From: an uncultured Eubacteriales bacterium
Lineage (GTDB): Bacteria > Bacillota > Clostridia > HGM11514
NCBI GenBank assembly: GCA_902492655.1
Contig: CABUMF010000004.1
Span: 17,990 to 81,989, forward strand
DNA: 64,000 nt
Reading direction: 5' to 3'
Shown here: positions 17,416 through 24,955 of the stretch, one piece after another
Numbering within the stretch: position 1 is the stretch's first letter
How the letters are laid out: every line of letters begins with the position of its first letter
The notes under the pieces: model-generated
The model's input: only the letters and a program-made list of their open reading frames with translations
What the model was told of the DNA's origin: nothing
The model's database searches: none
Program-made: the position numbers and the translations under genes

Positions 17416-17728
17416 TGAAAATGCAAAAGCCGCCTATGCCTCGTGCATAGGCTCTTTGGCTGTGCTTAAAAGCAAATATCCAAAATATATTGTAGTCGAA
17501 AAAGAAAAACTGCCCGTTACATATGACGGCAAGCTTTGCCGATGCAAAGAATTTACCGCATATGCGGAAGCTTCGGATAGCGGAGTATCTGTAATTTCGG
17601 ATGCTTTTGTGCGTAATATGCTTTTTGAAAACGATAAGCTTATGGCAAAGCTTTTATCTGCCGCGGCGGTTATTTCAAAGGATTTTGACGGTATCAATAT
17701 ATATTTACAGAAGGAAGAACTGCAATGA
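17378..17728 (+). CDS. Hypothetical protein overlapping the zinc-ribbon gene
   Basis: About 105-116 residues; I do not recognise a family. It is mixed alpha/beta with a KLCRC pair and no membrane segment. The true start is uncertain: ATG at 17378 and GTG at 17405 both lie inside the zinc-ribbon gene and neither has a clear SD, and the next option is TTG at 17456. Translational coupling to the previous stop (17413-17415) is likely. Its own stop overlaps the PHP gene start by 4 nt (ATGA), which supports it being a real gene in the operon. Confidence 0.6.
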   Translation: MPKPARTAAVNYDENAKAAYASCIGSLAVLKSKYPKYIVVEKEKLPVTYDGKLCRCKEFTAYAEASDSGVSVISDAFVRNMLFENDKLMAKLLSAAAVISKDFDGINIYLQKEELQ

Positions 17729-18657
17729 AACGATATTTTCTGCCCGAGGGCTGTAATCTTTACAGAGCCAATCTTCATGCTCACTCAAGTAATTCCGACG
17801 GTGCATATACTCCGTCCGAGCTGAAAGAAGCGTACAAGTCGCACGGCTACAGCATACTTTCGATAACCGACCATTTTAAGCTTCGGGATTATTCCGAGCT
17901 TTCCGATGACGGCTTTTTGATGCTGAGCGGTTGCGAAATTGCGATTTTGCAGTCCGGTGATTTTGAAACCAAATACAAAAAGGTGTGCCACTTAAACCTT
18001 TACCCGAAGCGTCCCGATGCCAAGCTTTTTGATTTTGACACCGAGTATTCCGCCGAAGGTATAAACCGTATAATAGAAAAGGCTCGGGATAACGGATTTT
18101 TTACGGTATATAATCATCCGGCGTGGTCTATGGAGGAGCACTACCTTGATTACAACGGACTTACCGGCATGGAAATTTACAATGCTTCAACCGCTTCCAT
18201 GGGGCACGATGAGCACAACGGCAGGATTTTTGACGAGTTTTTAAGGAACGGAAAACAGCTTCTCTGCTTTGCAAATGACGATTGCCACAACGCTCTTCCG
18301 GAAAATCATCCATATGCCGATATGTTTTCGGGATTTAATATGATTGCATCACCCGACCTTTCATATGAAAGCGTGATTAACGCAATCGAAAACGGGCATT
18401 TCTATGCTTCGGAAGGCCCTGAAATATATGAGCTTTTTGAGGAAAACGGAACGGTTTATATAAAAACCTCTCCCGTAAAGGAAATTACGCTGATAACAGG
18501 CACAAGAAGGCGCGCAAGAACCGCCGTTTCCAAAAACTCAAGAGAATATTTAACCGAAACGCAGTTTTCTGTTGACCCTTCGGATAAGTATTTCAGAATA
18601 GAAATAAAGTGTAAATACGGGAATAAAGCATACACACAGTGCTATTTTACAGATTGA
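17725..18657 (+). CDS. PHP-domain phosphoesterase
   Basis: 310 residues, polymerase-and-histidinol-phosphatase fold. Metal-ligand motifs: NLHAHSSNSDG near the N-terminus, ITDHF, a Glu in GCEI, YNHPAW, and NDDCHN. The C-terminal region (about 225-310) is a beta-rich domain of unknown role. Members include nucleotide or oligonucleotide phosphoesterases (TrpH/RNase AM-like) and sugar-phosphate phosphatases; the substrate is not evident. It overlaps the upstream gene by 4 nt and is the last gene of the recJ operon. Confidence 0.82.
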   Translation: MKRYFLPEGCNLYRANLHAHSSNSDGAYTPSELKEAYKSHGYSILSITDHFKLRDYSELSDDGFLMLSGCEIAILQSGDFETKYKKVCHLNLYPKRPDAKLFDFDTEYSAEGINRIIEKARDNGFFTVYNHPAWSMEEHYLDYNGLTGMEIYNASTASMGHDEHNGRIFDEFLRNGKQLLCFANDDCHNALPENHPYADMFSGFNMIASPDLSYESVINAIENGHFYASEGPEIYELFEENGTVYIKTSPVKEITLITGTRRRARTAVSKNSREYLTETQFSVDPSDKYFRIEIKCKYGNKAYTQCYFTD

Positions 18658-18662
18658 TATTA

Positions 18663-18690
18663 ACACCTTCGGAATTTGTTTCATATAATA
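18663..18690 (+). promoter_or_regulatory. Possible SigK-type sporulation promoter
   Basis: CATATAATA (18682-18690) fits the SigK -10 form CATANNNTA, and AC at 18663-18664 is 17 bp upstream. A sigma-A reading fails because no -35 lies at the right distance from TATAAT. The motif is short and could be chance. Confidence 0.4.
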
Positions 18691-18723
18691 ACTGAGAAAA
18701 ACAAATTCGGGAGGTTTTATTTT

Positions 18724-18933
18724 TTGGCTGATAAATGTAATAACGGCAACAACAATCAGAATGAAAACTGCAACATGATTCCCTTTGTGGTGTACGGCTA
18801 TCCCATGTACGGTTACTGCGGAGGACATATGATGCAGCCCGGCAATATGTGCGGAAACTTCATGAACCCCATGTACTTCACTCCGTATAACCGTCCGGGA
18901 TGTATGCCATCCGACCTTGAATGTGGCAAATAG
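18724..18933 (+). CDS. Small Met/Cys/Tyr/Gly-rich protein, possibly spore-related
   Basis: 69 residues starting from TTG at 18724, with GGGAGG 9 nt upstream (18709-18714). The N-terminus is Asn/Cys-rich (KCNNGNNN); the rest is rich in Met, Tyr, Pro, Gly and Cys (YPMYGYCGGHMM). I do not recognise a family. The composition resembles spore coat or outer-layer proteins that cross-link through Tyr and Cys, and the upstream motif resembles a late sporulation promoter, so a spore-coat role is an inference. A long palindromic terminator follows. Confidence 0.6.
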   Translation: MADKCNNGNNNQNENCNMIPFVVYGYPMYGYCGGHMMQPGNMCGNFMNPMYFTPYNRPGCMPSDLECGK

Positions 18934-18939
18934 CGGACA

Positions 18940-18971
18940 AAACGCCCGAAATCAGCTGATTTCGGGCGTTT
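18940..18971. terminator. Perfect 32-bp palindrome, bidirectional terminator
   Basis: Two 16-bp arms with no mismatch, centred between 18955 and 18956, placed between the convergent small-protein and asp23 genes. The T-tracts are short on both sides. Confidence 0.7.
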
Positions 18972-18977
18972 ATGATT

Positions 18978-19394
18978 TTATTCTTTAACTTCTTCATCCT
19001 CCGGAATGACCTCCGGCGGCTCGACAATGTCTTCATCCAAAGCAGGATCTTCCTTTGCAATCTTTATCCCCTGAACATGAACATTCACCGCTTCTGCGCT
19101 TAAATTTGTCATTTCCTCTATTGCGGTTTTTACCTTTAACTGAACCTCACCGGCAACCTCGTTGATTTTAACTCCGTAATTAACGATGATAAAAATATCA
19201 ACCTTAACCGTACCGTCAGCGGCTTCAATCTTAACACCCTTTGACGGAACCTTCTTGCCGATAAACTCATATATTTCTCCGGCAATACCGGTACTCATAC
19301 CGGCAACGCCTTCAATTTCTCTTGCTGTAATACTTGCAATGGTAGCAACGACATCGTCAGAAATTTTAATGCAACCCTTGATTTCTTCGCTCAT
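18978..19394 (-). CDS. Asp23/Gls24 family envelope stress protein
   Basis: 138 residues. The central Asp23 domain (about 5-115) has the typical ISDDVVATIASITARE start and the VNVHVQGIKI end, followed by an acidic tail rich in Glu/Asp/Pro. The family sits at the cytoplasmic face of the Gram-positive envelope. It lies directly after spoIIIAH, as in many clostridia. The ATG at 19394 has GGAGG 8 nt upstream; a GTG at 19403 is too close to that SD. It has its own sigma-A promoter in addition to possible read-through from the spoIIIA operon. Confidence 0.92.
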   Translation of the reverse strand: MSEEIKGCIKISDDVVATIASITAREIEGVAGMSTGIAGEIYEFIGKKVPSKGVKIEAADGTVKVDIFIIVNYGVKINEVAGEVQLKVKTAIEEMTNLSAEAVNVHVQGIKIAKEDPALDEDIVEPPEVIPEDEEVKE

Positions 19395-19427
19395 CGGGCA
19401 CACCTCCGTATATCATTTATTACTGTA

Positions 19428-19456
19428 ATTATATCACAAAATTTTCAACTTGTAAA
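19428..19456 (-). promoter_or_regulatory. Sigma-A promoter of asp23
   Basis: Minus strand TTTACA (19456-19451), 17-bp spacer, TATAAT (19433-19428), right at the end of spoIIIAH. It would allow vegetative expression separate from the sporulation operon. Confidence 0.75.
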
Positions 19457-20008
19457 CTATTTTATCTCTATTATTTTTATTTTTTCAGATGAAATACCGG
19501 TTTCTGCGACAACAATATCAAAAATTTTCGCTGTATCGGCTGTTGTAAGCCCTTCCGTTTTAACGGTTACGCTTACAGAGTCATCAGTTATGTAAACCAG
19601 CACATCGGAAAATCCCTTAGCCTTGAGAAGATTTTCGATATTACCCTCTTTTTCCGTGTTTTCTGCGGATTTCCTTATGGATGTGTACGCCAAATCCTTT
19701 TCTTCGTTTGATGCGCTGTCGCTCTCCGCAACGGTTCGGAGCGTGTCAATTGCGTCGCTTCTTGCCTTGTCCCTTGTGAGCCTTGCGGATTCAAAATACG
19801 TAGTTCCCTTAGTCGAAACCTCCTCTGCTTTCTCTTCCTTCTTTCCGTCCACCAAGGTTGCCTCGCCGAAAGTTTTGGTATCGGTATCGCCCGTAACGGT
19901 AACCGATTCATCGCCGTTTTCGGTATAAGTCCAGTTAAGATAAGCCGCAATGACGACGACAAGCGACAATGCAACAATCAAAATTTGTCTTTTTTTCATA
20001 ATAACCAT
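19457..20008 (-). CDS. spoIIIAH: Stage III sporulation protein AH
   Basis: Mother-cell membrane protein that meets SpoIIQ across the intermembrane space in the forespore channel. 183 residues: one N-terminal membrane segment (about 7-24), a linker, and a C-terminal ring-building motif domain (about 85-183) with the helix rich in Ala/Asp and the closing VVAETGISSEKIKIIEIK. The start at 20008 has GAGG 5 nt upstream; a nearby ATG three codons later is also possible. Last gene of the spoIIIA operon, 7 bp after spoIIIAG. A SpoIIQ-like partner is at 39231-39905. Confidence 0.93.
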   Translation of the reverse strand: MVIMKKRQILIVALSLVVVIAAYLNWTYTENGDESVTVTGDTDTKTFGEATLVDGKKEEKAEEVSTKGTTYFESARLTRDKARSDAIDTLRTVAESDSASNEEKDLAYTSIRKSAENTEKEGNIENLLKAKGFSDVLVYITDDSVSVTVKTEGLTTADTAKIFDIVVAETGISSEKIKIIEIK

Positions 20009-20015
20009 AGTCACC

Positions 20016-20447
20016 TCATTCACATTCAATAACCGCAATCCTGCTGCCGCCGATGTTCAGCGCCGCCTTTGCGGCATAATATATTTTTTCACAAATTTTC
20101 GGGTCGCCCGCCCCTTGAGCTGCAATCACCACCCCTTTTATGTCCGTAGACTCCCCTTTGCTTTCACTCGCAAAAAAGGTGTTTTCAAGGCTTCGGCTTG
20201 GTTCCGATGTAATCATAACCTTTACTTTTCCCACACCTTTTATTCCGGACAGAATCTCGGTCAGATTTCTTTCAAGACTGCGGCAGTAATCATAATCCTC
20301 GCACTGCGACGCAGTATTCTTTTTATCCGACGGGGCAAACGCTCCGGCTGTAAGCATGATTATCACTCCAATAATAAATATTATCAAAACAGTTTGTTTA
20401 TTCTTTATTTTTTCTAAAATCCCGGCAAGCATTTTTTTGATATTCAT
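20016..20447 (-). CDS. spoIIIAG: Stage III sporulation protein AG
   Basis: 143 residues, one membrane segment near residues 20-38 (TVLIIFIIGVIIML), then a ring-forming periplasmic-type domain with GVGKVKVMITSEPS. SpoIIIAG oligomerises into the large ring of the channel in B. subtilis. The ATG at 20447 uses GGAGG, which covers the earlier in-frame ATG at 20459. It overlaps the end of spoIIIAF by 4 nt. Confidence 0.93.
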   Translation of the reverse strand: MNIKKMLAGILEKIKNKQTVLIIFIIGVIIMLTAGAFAPSDKKNTASQCEDYDYCRSLERNLTEILSGIKGVGKVKVMITSEPSRSLENTFFASESKGESTDIKGVVIAAQGAGDPKICEKIYYAAKAALNIGGSRIAVIECE

Positions 20448-20899
20448 ACTCTCCTCCATTCTATCGCATCAATGGGAATCATGTAAAGCTCGCTCAATCT
20501 TGTTTTTACGGATGTGTTTTCGGAATCCGGTGATTTTATGAGCATATGCGTTACAAATCCCGTATTGTCCTCCGAAATGTCAAACTCGAAGGACAGCTCG
20601 GAATTTGAAAGCTCCGGAATACTCTTTTTCATATCGCAGTCAAGCTGACGGGAAAACTCCCGTTCAATCTGGCTTTTTCTCACCTCCGAAAAGCCTTCGG
20701 AATAATCCTCTCCGCTTTCGATTTCAAAGTCCGGAATAAAGGAAAAAGAAGTCCCGAAAACCGAAGCCGATAAAATCAGCACAACCGTAACGCACACGAT
20801 AAAGGAAGCGTATTTTTTAACCGTTCCCTCGGGCAAAATAAGCTTTACCGCCTGCAAAACGAGCATAGCACCCACTATTGAAATAATTATTTGCTTCAC
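20444..20899 (-). CDS. spoIIIAF: Stage III sporulation protein AF
   Basis: 151 residues from GTG at 20899, which overlaps the spoIIIAE stop (GTGA). Two N-terminal membrane helices (about 3-22 and 33-55) precede a soluble ring-building domain. Sequence conservation is low, and the assignment rests on position, length and topology, all of which fit. Confidence 0.9.
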   Translation of the reverse strand: MKQIIISIVGAMLVLQAVKLILPEGTVKKYASFIVCVTVVLILSASVFGTSFSFIPDFEIESGEDYSEGFSEVRKSQIEREFSRQLDCDMKKSIPELSNSELSFEFDISEDNTGFVTHMLIKSPDSENTSVKTRLSELYMIPIDAIEWRRV

Positions 20900-22011
20900 T
20901 GCATCACCCCACAAATAATGATTGTTATTATTATGAGAAACAAAAACGAACACATACAGAAGATAGCAATAATTATGCTTATGCAATCTGCCGTCCCGTC
21001 AAGCAGGTTAACCGTTTTTTCATCGCACAAAAGCGAAGAAAACGCCGCCGCGCACCGAAAAATCACAAACGATGCCGCAAGCTCCGTCGCATATGAAATA
21101 AATATGAGCATAATCGTAAGCATTCCGCCTGCCCCGACGGCTCGTTTAACCACACCGGTGCAAACCGTAACCATATCTATACTGTCGGCAAGCATACTCC
21201 CCACAACCGGAACAAAGCTGCCTACCGCAAATTTGACTGTCTTTCCGGCAAGGGCATTCATTGCTCCTCCCACAACGCTGCAAATAACCGAAACACCTGA
21301 AAAAACCGTCATAATTAAGGTCATAATCCACTTAGAAAAGCTTTTCATGAGCTTTACGCTTCTGCTAAGATCCACTCCGTCACCTATTGAGCCTACGGCA
21401 TTTAACGAAAAAGCACCGTATGCAAGAGGAATTAAATATGTATTTGTAACCGTTATCGCAACAGCCGAAACAGCGTAAAGAAGGGGCGACAAAACGCTTG
21501 CGTTTCCTATTTCACCACTTGCGGCGCAAAGGGTTGTGAGCGTCGGAGCAGTGACTTTTATAAAGTCACTCATAAGCTCAATCGCATAAATACTGCGTTT
21601 TACCACATGGCAAAAAACCGTTGCACACATACCGCATATAACCGAAAAGCATACATAAAACGCCGCACCTCCGCCTCTGCCGAACACACTCAGCCTACTT
21701 GCAAACGCACAGACAATTGCAATCATTATAATCATAATAATTACCGATACGCTCTTTTTTAAGCCTCCCGTAAAAAGCTCAACTACATAATCCAATGCCC
21801 CCGAAAATGACAGTCTGAAATCTCCGGAATATATACTTTCGGTCAATTTTTCAAAATCGAAATCAAAACCCGCCTCGCCTTTGTGCCGAGAATAAAACTC
21901 CGTAATTTTTTCTGTTCCTGCCGCCTTTTCCTGTTCATGAATATAATCCTCGGCGCATACATTCTGGCACGCAAAAAGCATCAGAGCAATCAGAAGCAAA
22001 GTCTTTTTCAC
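20896..22011 (-). CDS. spoIIIAE: Stage III sporulation protein AE
   Basis: 371-residue polytopic membrane protein of the feeding-tube/channel complex. A signal-like N-terminus (KKTLLLIALMLFACQNVCA) is followed by a soluble stretch and about seven or eight membrane helices, with the conserved SFVPVVGSMLADSIDMV segment. The GTG start at 22011 overlaps the spoIIIAD stop (GTGA). Confidence 0.94.
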   Translation of the reverse strand: MKKTLLLIALMLFACQNVCAEDYIHEQEKAAGTEKITEFYSRHKGEAGFDFDFEKLTESIYSGDFRLSFSGALDYVVELFTGGLKKSVSVIIMIIMIAIVCAFASRLSVFGRGGGAAFYVCFSVICGMCATVFCHVVKRSIYAIELMSDFIKVTAPTLTTLCAASGEIGNASVLSPLLYAVSAVAITVTNTYLIPLAYGAFSLNAVGSIGDGVDLSRSVKLMKSFSKWIMTLIMTVFSGVSVICSVVGGAMNALAGKTVKFAVGSFVPVVGSMLADSIDMVTVCTGVVKRAVGAGGMLTIMLIFISYATELAASFVIFRCAAAFSSLLCDEKTVNLLDGTADCISIIIAIFCMCSFLFLIIITIIICGVMQ

Positions 22012-22403
22012 GGCACAAGACCTGCCAATGACGAAATAAGCGAAAACAGAGATTTTATAATCGGCATGCCCAAAACCAGAATAATCACATTCGCACAAAG
22101 CTCAACATTTGCCGCCAATGCGGATTCCCCGGCATCCCTACATAAGGAGGCACAAATCTGTCCCAAAAACGCAATCCCGGTAATTTTGATTATCGGCACA
22201 AGATACTCGCTTTTTATACCGCATTGCTCAAAAAGCTCAAAAAGACCTCTGAATATTTCTTTAATGCCGTCTGCCGCAAAATAAAATATTACGACACATC
22301 CGATCATTCCGCAAGCCACCGCATATTCGGGATTGTACCGTCTGAGAAGCACGCACAAAAAAAGAGTAATAAGCGCAGCTGCAGACAGCCTGAAAATATC
22401 CAA
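22008..22403 (-). CDS. spoIIIAD: Stage III sporulation protein AD
   Basis: 131 residues with four hydrophobic segments; conserved features are the SEYLVPIIKITGIAFLGQ region and GESALAANVE. It starts with TTG at 22403 behind GAGGTG. Distantly related to SpoIIIAC. Confidence 0.92.
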   Translation of the reverse strand: MDIFRLSAAALITLFLCVLLRRYNPEYAVACGMIGCVVIFYFAADGIKEIFRGLFELFEQCGIKSEYLVPIIKITGIAFLGQICASLCRDAGESALAANVELCANVIILVLGMPIIKSLFSLISSLAGLVP

Positions 22404-22414
22404 ATCACATCACC

Positions 22415-22609
22415 TCACAGTCCGAAAACCGCTTTTATTGTTGAAAACAGTGTGCTTATTTCCTTAACTATTATTGAAAGCACCACAATCAGCCCGGCAA
22501 GAGTTGTAAGCATAGCTTGTTCTTCCCTTCCGGAACGAATAAGTAGCTGATTTAACACCGCAACCAATATACCTATCGCCGCTATCCTGAAAATCAAATT
22601 TATATCCAA
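22415..22609 (-). CDS. spoIIIAC: Stage III sporulation protein AC
   Basis: 64 residues, two membrane helices around a basic loop (LLIRSGREEQAML), the usual size of SpoIIIAC. It starts with TTG at 22609 behind GAGGTGA, beyond the stop of spoIIIAB. Confidence 0.93.
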   Translation of the reverse strand: MDINLIFRIAAIGILVAVLNQLLIRSGREEQAMLTTLAGLIVVLSIIVKEISTLFSTIKAVFGL

Positions 22610-22619
22610 CCGTTTCACC

Positions 22620-23099
22620 TCAATAAAGCAAAATAACAATCAGCACTCCGAGCGGTATGCCGATTACGCCGTAAAGCCTTCCGAGCCGATCAAGTTCTTT
22701 TTTAAGAGTGTTTCTCTTTTCCTCAAGCCTTGCCCTGATAAGCGAAAATGAGCATCTTCGCTCCTCCTCCTCAACGGCAGTTATTCCGCTTACATACGGC
22801 AAAACAAGACATGAAAACTCTTTTTCCGTCTGCAATGCTTGTGAAAATCTTTCAAACACTCCACCGTCAAAATCCGCCGCCTTGCTAAAAATTGCGTTTG
22901 CCCTGCCCGAAAGATATGATGCGTTATAAAGAGCCCTCCCGATTGGCAGACACAGTCCGCAAACCTGTTCCTCAAGGGCAACAAAGCCCGATATAAGCCC
23001 GTCGGCGAGCGTAATTTTCATCTTTATTTCCTCTGTTTTTATTCTGAAATACATAAAGCTTGAAAACACAATTATTATTCCGCCCAAAAGCCTAAACAA
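22620..23099 (-). CDS. spoIIIAB: Stage III sporulation protein AB
   Basis: 159 residues. An N-terminal and a C-terminal membrane helix flank a helical domain, as in type II/IV secretion GspF-like relatives. It starts with TTG at 23099, inside the last codons of spoIIIAA (8-bp overlap), behind GGAGAG. Confidence 0.92.
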   Translation of the reverse strand: MFRLLGGIIIVFSSFMYFRIKTEEIKMKITLADGLISGFVALEEQVCGLCLPIGRALYNASYLSGRANAIFSKAADFDGGVFERFSQALQTEKEFSCLVLPYVSGITAVEEEERRCSFSLIRARLEEKRNTLKKELDRLGRLYGVIGIPLGVLIVILLY

Positions 23100-23946
23100 C
23101 CAAAACTCTCCTTACATCGCACTGCTTTTCGATTATTATGAACCTTTCAAACGAATTTGCCAGATCCCCAAGGCGAAAAACCACTTCGTCTTTACTTCCC
23201 CCGTGTGCGGAGGCGAGAACCTTAACACCGGATTTAAGCGCGGCAGATATAGCGTCTTCATCTTCCTTTCCGCCTATTTCGTCGGTTACGATTATATCCG
23301 GCCCCATGGTGCGAAGTGCCGTCATTATTCCTTCGGACAGCAAAAATCCGCTTAAAACATCCGTGTTTTCGCCAACATCGTGCTGCAATACCCCTCTGAA
23401 GGATGCCGCAATTTCACAGCGTTCGTCTATTATACAAACCTTTTTGCCGCAGTTTGATATTCTTCTTGCCGCATCACGCAAAAATGTTGTCTTTCCTCCG
23501 CCGGGGGGAGAAATGACCAGAGTGTTTTTTATATCCGAAAAGTCAACCTCGTCGGAAACTCCCCGAACCTCTCTCGAAATCCTTATATTAAAAGATGAAA
23601 TATCCCTCATTGTCTTTCCCGTCTTAGTTCCGCAAAAGCCTATTCTGTGTCCGCCCTCAACTGTAATATACCCGTTTGCAATCTCGCTTTCAAAGGCATA
23701 GGGCGACATAGCGGTAAATTGCTCAAAGCACGATTTTATAAGCCCGGGCGATACAATAAACCCTCCGCTCTCGCAAAAAGCACCGTTCTCCTCAACCGAA
23801 AAGCTTTTCCCGTCAATCACCGCCTTCAGCGGTCTGTTTGCCCTTATTCTGATTTCTTCTCCCCGTTCTCTGAACTCTTTCGGCATACGGTATGCAATGT
23901 TTCTCAAAACCTTCGGAAGATAATCAAAAAGAAGCAAAATATCCAA
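23092..23946 (-). CDS. spoIIIAA: Stage III sporulation protein AA, secretion-type ATPase
   Basis: 284-residue cytosolic (mother-cell) ATPase related to GspE/R3H-type ATPases. Walker A is SPPGGGKTT and the Walker B region is IIVTDEIGGKED; it drives or assembles the SpoIIIA-SpoIIQ channel. First gene of the operon, starting with TTG at 23946 behind a GGGGAGG SD. SigE control is expected from known biology, but I could not point to a convincing SigE promoter in 23947-24004. Confidence 0.94.
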   Translation of the reverse strand: MDILLLFDYLPKVLRNIAYRMPKEFRERGEEIRIRANRPLKAVIDGKSFSVEENGAFCESGGFIVSPGLIKSCFEQFTAMSPYAFESEIANGYITVEGGHRIGFCGTKTGKTMRDISSFNIRISREVRGVSDEVDFSDIKNTLVISPPGGGKTTFLRDAARRISNCGKKVCIIDERCEIAASFRGVLQHDVGENTDVLSGFLLSEGIMTALRTMGPDIIVTDEIGGKEDEDAISAALKSGVKVLASAHGGSKDEVVFRLGDLANSFERFIIIEKQCDVRRVLVV

Positions 23947-24004
23947 TCCTCCCCACCTCCTACATTATTATATTTCTGCCTGTCCCCAAATAGAACACAA
24001 CCCC

Positions 24005-24033
24005 TTGACCTTTTGAGCAAAATATGGTATAAT
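24005..24033 (+). promoter_or_regulatory. Sigma-A promoter, extended -10
   Basis: TTGACC (24005-24010), 17-bp spacer, TGG-TATAAT (24028-24033). Drives the EamA-rhaA pair. Confidence 0.85.
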
Positions 24034-24053
24034 CGTGTAGAAGGATGATGTGA

Positions 24054-24941
24054 ATGAACCAAAAGATAAAGAATCACGGTCTTGCTTTTTTCACGATTTT
24101 TATATGGGGTATAACCTTTATATCCACAAAGTACCTTGAAAAGAGCTTTACAGCACTCGAAATACTGTTTATCAGATATGTTATGGCATACATTGTATGC
24201 TGGATTATCTGTCCGAGGCCGCTTAAGTTTACGGGCCTTAAATACGAAGGAATGTTGCTGTTGGCTTCCGTTTCGGGCTCCTCGCTTTACCAGTATCTTG
24301 AAAATCTTTCGGTTGTATATACAAATCCTGCAAGCGTGTCATTCATTACGGCAATCGCACCGATTTTTACCGCAATTTTAGCCCACAAATTTCTTGACGA
24401 AAGGGTTACGGCGAAAAATATCATAGGAATGCTCATATCTGTTGTCGGAGTGTTTTTCATCTGCTTCGGTGATTCAATGTCCCTTGAAACGGGGCTTTTG
24501 GGAGATATTATTATCTTTGCAAGCGTATGGCTGTGGGCGGTTTATTCAATCGTAATCAAAAAAATATCCGAGCTGGGCTTTGAGCAATTCCAGGTTACAA
24601 GAAGGCTTTTTATGTATTCTGTAATCCTGATGATTCCGTTTATGTGCTTTAAATCTTCGGATATGGATTTTTCCGCACTGCTGAATCCTTATTCCGTAAT
24701 TAACCTTTCCTTTTTGGGAATTTTTGCATCTGCAATCTGTTTTTCAACATGGAATATTTCGGTTGCAAATCTCGGTGCCACAACCACAAGCAAGTATCTT
24801 TTTATAATGCCGCTTATTACCCTTGCGGCACAAGCGATTTATGACAGTTCCGGCATTGGTATTGCCGCACTTTTTGGTATGCTTATAACGCTTATCGGAA
24901 TAGGAATTTCAGAATTTCAAACAAAAAAACAGTTAATATAA
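24054..24941 (+). CDS. EamA/DMT-family transporter
   Basis: 295 residues, ten predicted membrane helices in two homologous EamA halves (about 5-140 and 150-290). The first half has WGITFISTKYL and PAFT-type residues near the pore, typical of drug/metabolite transporters. The substrate is unknown. It is 14 bp upstream of L-rhamnose isomerase under one promoter, so a link to rhamnose or another sugar or its products is possible but not shown. Confidence 0.88.
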   Translation: MNQKIKNHGLAFFTIFIWGITFISTKYLEKSFTALEILFIRYVMAYIVCWIICPRPLKFTGLKYEGMLLLASVSGSSLYQYLENLSVVYTNPASVSFITAIAPIFTAILAHKFLDERVTAKNIIGMLISVVGVFFICFGDSMSLETGLLGDIIIFASVWLWAVYSIVIKKISELGFEQFQVTRRLFMYSVILMIPFMCFKSSDMDFSALLNPYSVINLSFLGIFASAICFSTWNISVANLGATTTSKYLFIMPLITLAAQAIYDSSGIGIAALFGMLITLIGIGISEFQTKKQLI

Positions 24942-24955
24942 ATGGAGGTTTACAT

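Noticed and set aside
23138..23701. 187-codon open frame antisense to spoIIIAA
   Set aside because: Opposite a conserved ATPase; Ser-rich with no motif or SD.
23947..24004. SigE promoter for spoIIIAA
   Set aside because: Only a loose resemblance (CTATTT, then ATATAATA); expected from biology but not supported by sequence.
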